DNA from: Sandaracinaceae bacterium
GTDB lineage: Bacteria > Myxococcota_A > Polyangia > Polyangiales > Sandaracinaceae
DNA length: 8,360 nucleotides
Direction of reading: 5' to 3'
NCBI GenBank assembly: GCA_025056955.1
Contig: JANWYL010000124.1
Coordinates: 1-8,360 of the forward strand
Position 1 is the stretch's first letter. Every line of letters starts with the position of its first letter. Positions 1-6,440 of the stretch are shown piece after piece. The notes under the pieces are model-generated. The model had not been told where the DNA came from. It saw nothing but the letters and a program-made list of their open reading frames with translations, and ran no database searches. The position numbers and the translations under genes are program-made.

Positions 1-939
1 ATCCTGGGCGCGATTTCTTTTGCCTGTACTGGGCAGGGCAAAGAAAAAAGCCCTTTCGGTGCGATTCAAGCCTACGTTGGAAAGGATCCCTTCCTTCAAA
101 TCGGAAATTGCTCTGGGCTGCCAAGGGGAGTGGGTGAGGAAGATTTTGCAAGCGAACTGAGAAGCAAGGAGGAGGCTTCGCTTGTTCGTGCACTTGAGAA
201 AAAAGGCATTCGCTGGATTCTTGTGTGCCCGGAGCTTGATCAAAACAAAAACAATGGGAGCCTGAGAGAACGTTTTTTGACACTCGATGCTTTCGGACAC
301 TTCCAAGGAGTGTGGATGGCGCCGGAAGCAGCCCTCTACATGCTTCGTTCTGAGTCGGTTCTGCCTCCCATTTTAGCACATGCGCTCCATCACGTGGCAC
401 GCCGCATCCTCGAGGGAGCTTCTCCTCCTCGCATTTCTTCTTTTCCGGAGCCGCTTCGAAGCATTCGCCCAGTTGAAATCATGGTGCTTCTTTCTGAAGG
501 GGGCCGGCCTCGGCTCTGGCGTTCGGCACGTTCAAGCTCAATTGCCCGGGCCTTGGTGACGGCGGCAACGATTGCCCGAGAGCGCTGGCGCGAGCGGGAA
601 TCCGCAATGGGGGGGGCGTTAAATCAGCGATTGCCATATCTTGACCTCCAGATTTTCGAGCTTGCTGAAGATGGGACCCTGGCCGATCGCTCTCCGGCTT
701 TCATCGAAAAGGCCTTTGGACCATCTCATGGGGTGGCTTTCGAATACCGCGGGAGCTGGCACTACCTTCTTCCAGAGGCGACCCGCGAAAAAGGCAAGGG
801 CTCGGCCCTTCAAGCCTACCGCGTGCTTCTTGAAGAGCAGTCGCTGCCTCCAAGCGCACTCGAGTGGCCTGAACTTCGCCTTTACCGCTCTGTGATGAGG
901 CCAATTGGAGCCCCCCTGGGCTCGATTGCTTCGGATTGA
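1..939 (+). CDS. Uncharacterised protein with degenerate AMMECR1-like C-terminal half (5' partial)
   Basis: The frame is open from the first base, so the gene begins left of the window; 312 residues and a TGA stop are visible. A GTG at 130 is internal and should not be taken as the start, since coding-like sequence continues upstream. Residues 1-9 (ILGAISFAC) could be the end of a lipoprotein signal peptide with Cys9 as the lipidated residue, but the lipobox is poor. From about residue 158 to 300 the order of elements recalls AMMECR1 proteins: a strand pair (VLLSEGGRPRLW), an alanine-rich helix (SIARALVTAATIARERW), the strand LPYLDLQIFEL, then GVAFEYRGSWHYLLPEA, a helix, and LRLYR near the end. 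The AMMECR1 signature GCIG is absent. The N-terminal 150 residues are not recognised. The gene converges on the histidine kinase gene and overlaps it by 58 bases. The coding call is secure; the fold is a by-eye inference. Confidence 0.75.
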   Translation: MLGAISFACTGQGKEKSPFGAIQAYVGKDPFLQIGNCSGLPRGVGEEDFASELRSKEEASLVRALEKKGIRWILVCPELDQNKNNGSLRERFLTLDAFGHFQGVWMAPEAALYMLRSESVLPPILAHALHHVARRILEGASPPRISSFPEPLRSIRPVEIMVLLSEGGRPRLWRSARSSSIARALVTAATIARERWRERESAMGGALNQRLPYLDLQIFELAEDGTLADRSPAFIEKAFGPSHGVAFEYRGSWHYLLPEATREKGKGSALQAYRVLLEEQSLPPSALEWPELRLYRSVMRPIGAPLGSIASD

Positions 940-3023
940 GCTTCTTGCGCCCGCCTTTCCATGCCGACTTCAGCTGCATGCTCGGATTGGAAAGCAGGGA
1001 GGAGCACCACAAAAGTGACTCCTTTTCCATCGATTCCCGGCCGCACTTCAATGCGCCCACCAGCTGCACTGACAATGCGTTGGGAGATGGCGAGCCCAAG
1101 GCCTGTTCCGCCCTCTTTTGTGGTCACAAAGGGCACAAAGAGCTTGTCCTTCACTTGGTCGGGCAAACCAGGCCCTGTGTCGCTCACCTGAATTTCCACC
1201 CAGCTCTCATTTCCGATTTGCCGTGCCAAGGATCGAACCCTCAAACGCCCCTTGCCTTCCATGGCCTGGATGGCGTTAAGCAAAAGGTTGAACAACACTT
1301 GCCTCAAGCGTTCTGGATCGATGCGCACGGGGGGAAGTTCCTGTGCCACCTCCGCAATGAGCTCAATCTCTGAGCCGAGCTCAGAGCGGATGAGTTGGAG
1401 GGTTTTTTCAATGGCTCCACTTGGATCGCGGGCCTCACTCACATGTGGGGAGGGCCTTGCGTAGTCTAAAAAGGAAGTGACCACGCGGTTAAGGCGATCG
1501 ACTTCCTCAACAATGATATCGACAAATTCAACCAAGCTTTCCTTGTTGAGCTCTCCTTCAGTTGCAAGCGATTCGGCCATAAACTGGGCGCTCGCTTTGA
1601 TTGCGCCAAGGGGATTACGGATCTCGTGGGCCAGACCGGCTGCCATTTCACCAAGTGCCGCCAGCCGATCCCGATCCCTCAAACGCTCGTAAAGCCTTAG
1701 GCTTTCAATCGATGCAGCAATGCGCGCTGAAACTGTCCGCAGCACTGCAATTTCTTCTGGTGTGTAAGCGTCTTTGAGCCTTTCGTCTCGAAGGCAAAGG
1801 AGCCCATAGACTTCACTTTCTGAGCGGATGGCAAGCGCCAGCGATGTGGCAAGCTCGTTCATCGTGGCAAGAATCTCCTCGAGCCGAATGGCTTCGTCGC
1901 TATCTTTCAGTTCACGCCGTTCTTCTCGTTCCCGCTCGATGTTTTCAATGGTCAGAGCACCTTCTTTTTGCAGTCGTTCGAAAAAAGCCCGTGCAGAAGC
2001 CACTTCAAGATGGTCAATGGGCTTTCCGCCAACATGACCCACCAAGCGAAAGACGGACTGGTTGGTGTCAAGAAGGTAAAGAGAGCCTTTGGTCACCCGC
2101 TTGGATTCAGAAAGCGGATCGATGACTGCTCGGATGATGTCCGGAAGGGAGGTTGCGTTGCTTAAAGAACTTCGGATTTTGGTTGCAAGTCGCTCGATGT
2201 CTTGCCGCTCGCGCAAAAAGAAAGAGGCGATCTGCTGTTCGACCCACCCATAAACTGGCTCAAAAACGATGAGGAGCACGAGGACAGCAGCAACTGAGTG
2301 GAGGTAGAAATTTCCTGGGTCGAGCCAAACGAGTACCCAAAGAATTCCAGCGAGCGCAAAGGAGAGAGCGGTCAAGCCCAGAAGCTTTGCTGCAAGCTCG
2401 TACAAATCGAGCAGCCGGTAGCGGAGGATCGATTCGGCAAGCATGTAGAGGAAAACGAGTATGAGAACGGTGCCGACAGGGGGGATATCGAGGCCGGTGT
2501 AGGGGAGGTACTCGGCCAATGTGAAGATGGCAGCAAAAGTGCCTACCCACGCGAGGTAATTGAGACGGGCTCGATCGAAGCGCGAGGGAGCCCGCAGTGC
2601 GGCCTCCCGGACCAAGGCAAGCGTGGCCCCAAGAAGGGCAAACACGTAGACAAAAATCAAGGCCCCGAGCAAAGGGGAGGAATAGAGAGGGCTTAAAATT
2701 GCGGCTGCCATTACGGCCACAAGCGGGACCGAAATGCGGCTCAAAAGGGCAGCTCCCTTCGAATCAGCAAGCAAAAAAGCCCGAAAGAATTGGGACGCGA
2801 CAAGCGGAAGGAGCACGGCAAAGCCCAAATTCAGGCGTTCCCAAAAGGGGTTGGCCTTGCTCCACCTGGCAAAAAAGGCCGTAAGGTACCAGGCCCCGAC
2901 AGTGAGAGCAAACCACACAAAGAGCCAATGGATGCGGCGTTTGCGAGGCCGAAGGAGGACCATCACTGCCACAGCCAGAGAGAGCACCGCACCAAGCAGT
3001 GATGTCTGGGATCGAAGATCCAT
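882..3023 (-). CDS. Multi-pass membrane sensor histidine kinase with GAF domain
   Basis: This 713-residue kinase should sense a signal at the inner membrane or in the cytoplasm and autophosphorylate a histidine. Residues 1-260 hold about seven to nine hydrophobic segments, resembling the 7TM histidine-kinase N-terminal region plus one or two extra helices. Residues 275-440 look like a GAF domain. HisKA follows with the phospho-acceptor His466 in GLAHEIRNPLG. The ATPase domain shows the N box (NLLLNAIQAM, Asn583), G1 (DTGPGL, Asp615), F box (FVPFVTTK) and G2 (GGTGLGLAIS, from 638), so it should be active. A 36-residue charged tail follows the ATPase domain at about 677. The ATG lies 7 bases after a GAGG that overlaps the stop of the deacetylase gene, so the two are very likely co-transcribed and perhaps translationally coupled. 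No receiver domain or response-regulator gene is in view. HisKA sequence argues against PrsK. Confidence 0.95.
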   Translation of the reverse strand: MDLRSQTSLLGAVLSLAVAVMVLLRPRKRRIHWLFVWFALTVGAWYLTAFFARWSKANPFWERLNLGFAVLLPLVASQFFRAFLLADSKGAALLSRISVPLVAVMAAAILSPLYSSPLLGALIFVYVFALLGATLALVREAALRAPSRFDRARLNYLAWVGTFAAIFTLAEYLPYTGLDIPPVGTVLILVFLYMLAESILRYRLLDLYELAAKLLGLTALSFALAGILWVLVWLDPGNFYLHSVAAVLVLLIVFEPVYGWVEQQIASFFLRERQDIERLATKIRSSLSNATSLPDIIRAVIDPLSESKRVTKGSLYLLDTNQSVFRLVGHVGGKPIDHLEVASARAFFERLQKEGALTIENIEREREERRELKDSDEAIRLEEILATMNELATSLALAIRSESEVYGLLCLRDERLKDAYTPEEIAVLRTVSARIAASIESLRLYERLRDRDRLAALGEMAAGLAHEIRNPLGAIKASAQFMAESLATEGELNKESLVEFVDIIVEEVDRLNRVVTSFLDYARPSPHVSEARDPSGAIEKTLQLIRSELGSEIELIAEVAQELPPVRIDPERLRQVLFNLLLNAIQAMEGKGRLRVRSLARQIGNESWVEIQVSDTGPGLPDQVKDKLFVPFVTTKEGGTGLGLAISQRIVSAAGGRIEVRPGIDGKGVTFVVLLPAFQSEHAAEVGMERRAQEAQSEAIEPRGAPIGLITER
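908..923. other. Small perfect hairpin inside the convergent gene overlap
   Basis: GAGCCC and GGGCTC form a six-pair GC-rich stem around a four-base loop (914-917). It lies within the 58 bases shared by the ends of gene 1 and the kinase gene. There is no T-tract on either side, so it does not look like a standard intrinsic terminator, though it could slow polymerase from either direction. Confidence 0.3.
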
Positions 3024-3030
3024 TTCTTGA

Positions 3031-3034
3031 CCTC
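3031..3034 (-). promoter_or_regulatory. Shine-Dalgarno of the kinase gene, overlapping the upstream stop codon
   Basis: Read on the - strand, GAGG begins on the second base of the deacetylase TGA stop and sits 7 bases before the kinase ATG at 3023. The arrangement lets terminating ribosomes re-initiate, so it supports both the kinase start and translational coupling of the pair. Confidence 0.7.
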
Positions 3035-4076
3035 AGCGTGTGGGCTTTTCACCAGCGAGGGCACTCCAAAATGGAGCCAAGGCCCTTCTGCTGTCTTCGA
3101 TTGAACGCAAGGCGGAAGGAGAGGGGGGAAGACCCCGAGAAGGGACTTTCGTTTTTTCCAGTGTAGCACAGAGGGAGGCAAATAAGCTTTCCTCAAGGGC
3201 CCGCAGGTTGTAGCCACCCTCAAGCACCCATCCCATCCTTGTCCCCGTTCTTTGACAGAGGAAACGCAGCTCAGAAGCCATCCACGCAAAGCCTTCTTCG
3301 TCGAGCTTGAGGTGGGCAAGAGGATCGTCCCGGTGGGCGTCAAATCCGGCAGAGACAAAAATCAACTCGGGCCCAAATTCTTCGAGCAAGGGGAGTACAA
3401 GCAGCTTAAAGGCCGCTTCGTACTCGGCTGGCCCAGAACCAGGAGGTAAGCAAAGGTTAGCGGTGTAACCCATGCCCTTTCCTCCACCGATTTCAGAGGG
3501 CCTTCCAGTTCCAGGGTAGAGGGGCCAACCGTGCAAGCTGATAAAAAACACGTCTGGCTCCTCCCAGAAGATTGACTGCGTGCCGTTTCCGTGATGGGCA
3601 TCCCAGTCCACAATGGCAATGCGCCGAACGCCTTGCCTTTGGGCAGAACGAACGGCGATTGCGACATTGTTGAGCAAGCAAAAACCCATTGCTCGTTCTC
3701 GTTCAGCGTGGTGCCCAGGTGGTCGGACCAGGGCGATTGCCATCGCCTCTTTGCAGGCAAGCAGTGTGCCCATTTCGGCACAGGCACCTCCTGCCCGAAG
3801 GGCTGCCTCACGGCTTCCAGGACTGTAGAAAGTGTCGGGATCGAGATGGCCGAATTCATCGGGAAGAGAAGCAATCATGCGCCAGTGACTTTCGCTGTGG
3901 ACAGCGCTGAGCACATCTGGGCTTGCAAGGGGGACTTCACCTCGGAAGACGGGAAAGAGAAGCCGCTCAATTGCCCGCCTGGCAGCGGCGAGGCGTTCAG
4001 GGGCTTCTGGGTGAAGGAAAGGAGCGCGATGGAGATCAAAAGCACTGTGATCAAAGACCCATAGCTCCATGGCCAT
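3033..4076 (-). CDS. Histone deacetylase family protein (class II-type, acetoin utilisation/acetylpolyamine amidohydrolase-like)
   Basis: A 347-residue zinc amidohydrolase of the arginase/deacetylase fold that would hydrolyse an acetyl-lysine or acetyl-polyamine type amide in the cytoplasm. The catalytic set is complete: the histidine pair at 122-123 in RPPGHHAE, the zinc ligands Asp159 and His161 in DWDAHHGNGT and Asp246 in SAGFDAHRDDPLA, and the transition-state tyrosine Tyr289 in LEGGYN. LEGGYN and DWDAHHGNGT place it nearer HDAC6-type and bacterial class II enzymes than class I, whose form is GGGGYT. The last 40 residues (about 307-347) are proline- and serine-containing and lie outside the core. 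There is no signal peptide. Two starts are possible, ATG at 4076 or at 4070; both have a weak ribosome site and an in-frame stop lies close upstream, so the longer one is kept. The true substrate cannot be read from sequence. It is the first gene of an operon with the sensor kinase. Confidence 0.93.
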   Translation of the reverse strand: MAMELWVFDHSAFDLHRAPFLHPEAPERLAAARRAIERLLFPVFRGEVPLASPDVLSAVHSESHWRMIASLPDEFGHLDPDTFYSPGSREAALRAGGACAEMGTLLACKEAMAIALVRPPGHHAERERAMGFCLLNNVAIAVRSAQRQGVRRIAIVDWDAHHGNGTQSIFWEEPDVFFISLHGWPLYPGTGRPSEIGGGKGMGYTANLCLPPGSGPAEYEAAFKLLVLPLLEEFGPELIFVSAGFDAHRDDPLAHLKLDEEGFAWMASELRFLCQRTGTRMGWVLEGGYNLRALEESLFASLCATLEKTKVPSRGLPPSPSALRSIEDSRRALAPFWSALAGEKPTR

Positions 4077-4232
4077 ATTCTTTTTTGATAAAGCGATGGC
4101 TTAGACTTGCCGACTGAGTGAATTGACCAAGAGAGCCCAATGGTGCTAGGAGAAGGCGAGCAGCGGGTGGGGCCATTTGGCTCACTCGCTTCGATACACT
4201 GCGGTTTAATGTAAAGCGGATCGGAGAAAAGG
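4077..4232. promoter_or_regulatory. Divergent intergenic region between the two signalling operons
   Basis: This 156-base region separates the start of the deacetylase-kinase operon from the start of the receptor-HEAT operon, so it must hold promoters for both directions unless one begins inside a gene. A TTTAAT at 4205-4210 could be a -10 element for the + strand, but no convincing -35 box is correctly spaced from it. No good sigma-70 pair was seen for the - strand. The region also carries an imperfect inverted repeat, listed separately. Confidence 0.5.
4133..4183. repeat. Imperfect inverted repeat, possible operator
   Basis: The left arm GAGCCCAATGG (4133-4143) and right arm CCATTTGGCTC (4173-4183) are reverse complements at 10 of 11 positions. 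Their centres are 40 bases apart, close to four turns of B-DNA, and the whole lies midway between two divergent starts. That would suit a dimer-of-dimers or looping regulator acting on both operons. It could also be chance; no known regulator site is recognised. Confidence 0.35.
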
Positions 4233-5663
4233 ATGCGCGCGAAAATCATCGCAGGAAATGTGCTCGCGGTTCTGATCCTCGGGCTTGTCTCCTATGGTTG
4301 GGCCAAGGCTTCAATCGAAGCAGAGCTTTTGGCAGAAGTCGACGGTCGTATCGCCCGTGATTTTGAGTTGCTTGGCCGCTCACTGCGTTGGCGCATTCGC
4401 GAGCTCGGTGCCTTGGTGGTCGCTCAGGCCGCTTCTAAGGGAGCAAGGGATGTTTTTGGAGCCATCGATGAATCTGGCCGCAGGCAGCGTGCATTTGAAG
4501 TGTGTCAACGGGTCGCTGCATGGTTTGGCGATCCAGCCAGAGGCTTAGGGGGACGTCCTGACATCGTTGCCATTGTAGACGACAGAGGCCACGTGGTTGC
4601 ACGAGACACGGACGTCAATGCGATGTTTGGCGTGGATTTATCTGCCTCAGTGCCAGGCCTCGCTCAAGCATTGGCTGGTGCCGCCGATGTGGGGGTGTGG
4701 GAGTTTACCCAGGACAACAAAATGATACACGTTGGCGTTGCCCCAATTCTCGACGAAGAAGGAAAAATTCTCGGCGCTTTGCTTGTGGGCTATGACTTTT
4801 CAAACGGGCTTGCCCGTGAGGAAAGCCGGCTTTTTGATCGTGAAGTGGCTTTCATATGGGGGGAGCGGGTGTACGCCTCCTCCTTTGAAGGTAGCCAAAC
4901 CCTCGAACTTCAATCTGCTTTAAATCAGAACCTCAAAAGTGCTGTTCAAACAGCTCGAGAGCAACAAATTCCCACTTCTCCTTTTTTGGTTCGCTTCAAA
5001 GGAGAAGAAATGATTGGCGTTTTAGGCCCTCTTCCCTTTTCTGAAGGGAAAGCGGTGCTCGGCGTTTTTGCAAGCCGCACTGCTCAGCTTTTGAAAGCGA
5101 GTTCTCTGCAATTGCTTTTGCTCTTCAGCTTGGTTGGAATTCTCGTTGTGCTCGCCTATGGCTTCCTCATTGCGAATTCGCTGCTTCGCCCAATTACGAT
5201 GGTTGAAGATGATCTCCTGACAATCATGAATGGGCGCTTTGATCATCGGGTGACTGTGCCAGAGGGCGAACTTGGGGGAATCGCCTATCGGATCAATCAG
5301 CTTCTCAACATTTTCACTCAAACGGTTGAAACAGACGAAAGGGGTGTGGTGATCAGCGGGCCGGCACTTGAGCAAGACAAGGCGCTTGAACTTGGAGGAG
5401 AGAAAACGGAGGAAGATCGTGGGCTTATCGAGCGTTTAGCCCAAGAGCCCGAGGATGCGTACTACGACAGGCTTTATCGCGAGTACATCGCTGCCAAGGA
5501 GGCTGTTGGGGAGAATGTCTCCCACATCACCAAGGACAAGTTCATTCAACGCGTGCGGGCCAACGAGCAAAATCTCATGAAAAAGCAAGGGTGCCGCATG
5601 GTTCGTTTTCGTGTTGAAACCCAAGGAACCCAAGTGAACCTCAAGCCTGTCTTCATCCCCTAG
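4233..5663 (+). CDS. Membrane receptor: TM, Cache-like sensor, TM, HAMP, MXAN_5187-type C-terminal domain
   Basis: A 476-residue inner-membrane protein. Residues 5-24 form the first membrane segment after a basic N terminus. Residues 30-288 are extracytoplasmic and Cache-like, with the typical strands IVAIVDDRGHVVARD and ILGALLVGYDFS and a second subdomain from about 205. Residues 290-315 are the second membrane segment. HAMP follows at about 312-362, with the usual proline (LLRPITMVEDD) and the ELGGIAYRINQL stretch. A charged linker (365-400) leads to a conserved-looking domain at 408-473: DAYYDRLYREYIAAKE, then HITKDKFIQRV, then CRMVRFRVETQGTQVNLKPV. This resembles the C-terminal domain named after Myxococcus MXAN_5187; that match is from memory. 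There is no kinase, GGDEF, PP2C or chemotaxis-transducer output. GGAG at 4223-4226, six bases before the ATG, fixes the start. The HEAT-like gene follows after 19 bases. Confidence 0.88.
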   Translation: MRAKIIAGNVLAVLILGLVSYGWAKASIEAELLAEVDGRIARDFELLGRSLRWRIRELGALVVAQAASKGARDVFGAIDESGRRQRAFEVCQRVAAWFGDPARGLGGRPDIVAIVDDRGHVVARDTDVNAMFGVDLSASVPGLAQALAGAADVGVWEFTQDNKMIHVGVAPILDEEGKILGALLVGYDFSNGLAREESRLFDREVAFIWGERVYASSFEGSQTLELQSALNQNLKSAVQTAREQQIPTSPFLVRFKGEEMIGVLGPLPFSEGKAVLGVFASRTAQLLKASSLQLLLLFSLVGILVVLAYGFLIANSLLRPITMVEDDLLTIMNGRFDHRVTVPEGELGGIAYRINQLLNIFTQTVETDERGVVISGPALEQDKALELGGEKTEEDRGLIERLAQEPEDAYYDRLYREYIAAKEAVGENVSHITKDKFIQRVRANEQNLMKKQGCRMVRFRVETQGTQVNLKPVFIP

Positions 5664-5673
5664 CTTCAGTGTT

Positions 5674-5679
5674 GGAGGT
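5674..5679 (+). promoter_or_regulatory. Strong Shine-Dalgarno of the HEAT-like gene
   Basis: GGAGGT lies in the 19-base gap after the receptor stop, with four bases between GGAGG and the ATG at 5683. It is the strongest ribosome site in the window and suggests the second gene of this operon is made at least as well as the receptor. Confidence 0.7.
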
Positions 5680-5682
5680 GTC

Positions 5683-6426
5683 ATGGTATTCGGGTGGCTT
5701 CTGCGCAAATCCGGGCCTCAAGCGATCGAAAAGCACGCAAAACGCGTGGCTGACAAAAATGCCCAAGCTCCAGATCGCTGGGATTCAATTCAAGCAATCG
5801 AAAGCATCATGAAGGATGCAAAAGCGAGAGGGGACAAAGAAACCGTTCAAACCGCTGTAAGGGCCCTTCTTGCGCGTTTTACCTTCTACACTGACCCCAC
5901 AATTACGGATGAAGAGGAAAAGGAATATGCATTTCAAGTAATTGTGCAAGCTGGACCTGACGCAATTGATCCAATCCGTTCGCACATGAGCCGATGCGAA
6001 TCCCTCGTATGGCCGATTAAACTGCTCGACCGTTTGCTTCCTCGAGAAGATGTGGTGAGCGTGCTTCTCGAGACACTGAATGGAATGGACACAGAATACC
6101 AGAGGGATCCTCAAAAAAAACTGCAGTTGCTCCAGGCGCTTGAAGAGAGACGAGATGGAAGAATTGCAAATCAAATCCTTCGCTTTCTTGATGACGTAAA
6201 CGAATCAGTCCGATTTCATGCGATTTCCACGCTTCTCCATCAGGAAAATGTAGATGAGTTTAAAGATCAACTCCTTGCTCACTTTGTTCGAGAAGAAAGC
6301 CTTCGGATTAAACACACGCTTCTTGAACACTTTTCTAGCCGCAAGTGGAGTTTACCTTCCGGCCTTGCTTCAGCGCTTCCCCCTGGCTGGAAGCTCGATC
6401 CAAATGGGCATCCGACCAAGTCATAA
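5683..6426 (+). CDS. HEAT-repeat-like soluble helical protein
   Basis: A 247-residue protein with no signal peptide or membrane segment, so probably cytoplasmic. It is nearly all helix. Residues 160-188 (IANQILRFLDD, then VRFHAISTLL) look like a HEAT repeat, and 194-218 (FKDQLLAHFVREESLRIKHTLLEHF) like a second; weaker helical pairs occupy 32-66, 83-118 and 121-155. HEAT proteins act as binding scaffolds and no catalytic motif is visible. The C-terminal 25 residues (WSLPSGLASALPPGWKLDP region) form a distinct proline-rich end. It follows the receptor gene by 19 bases with its own strong ribosome site, so the two are very likely one operon and its partner may be the receptor's cytoplasmic domain. 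By eye it is richer in A and T than its neighbours. The stop is only 14 bases from that of the convergent barrel gene. Confidence 0.85.
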   Translation: MVFGWLLRKSGPQAIEKHAKRVADKNAQAPDRWDSIQAIESIMKDAKARGDKETVQTAVRALLARFTFYTDPTITDEEEKEYAFQVIVQAGPDAIDPIRSHMSRCESLVWPIKLLDRLLPREDVVSVLLETLNGMDTEYQRDPQKKLQLLQALEERRDGRIANQILRFLDDVNESVRFHAISTLLHQENVDEFKDQLLAHFVREESLRIKHTLLEHFSSRKWSLPSGLASALPPGWKLDPNGHPTKS

Positions 6427-6440
6427 AATGCAGTAAAGCA

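Noticed and set aside
19..42. TTTGCC/GGCAAA hairpin followed by an A-rich run, terminator-like on the - strand
   Set aside because: It lies inside an open coding frame with no gene seen ending there, and the run AAAGAAAAAAG is on the wrong side for a clear call.
701..1099. 132-residue open frame on the - strand across the gene 1/kinase junction
   Set aside because: It lies inside two better-supported genes, its translation shows no domain, and it has no ribosome site.
2298..2696. 132-residue open frame on the + strand opposite the kinase membrane region
   Set aside because: It is the antisense shadow of the membrane-helix codons; the translation is low in hydrophobic order and rich in G, E and K.
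882..3023. Kinase as the PEP-CTERM system kinase PrsK
   Set aside because: The membrane-GAF-kinase plan is similar, but the H box here is the ordinary HEIRNPLG type and not the HDLKN type of PrsK, and no exosortase genes are near.
3362..3874. 170-residue open frame on the - strand in another frame of the deacetylase
   Set aside because: Out-of-frame shadow; the in-frame product has a complete active site and no sign of a frameshift.
3591..4064. 157-residue open frame on the + strand opposite the deacetylase
   Set aside because: It is antisense to highly conserved deacetylase motifs and has no recognisable protein features.
4233..5663. Receptor as a methyl-accepting chemotaxis protein or diguanylate cyclase
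   Set aside because: After HAMP there is neither the long coiled-coil transducer hairpin nor a GGDEF domain, and the protein ends about 110 residues later.
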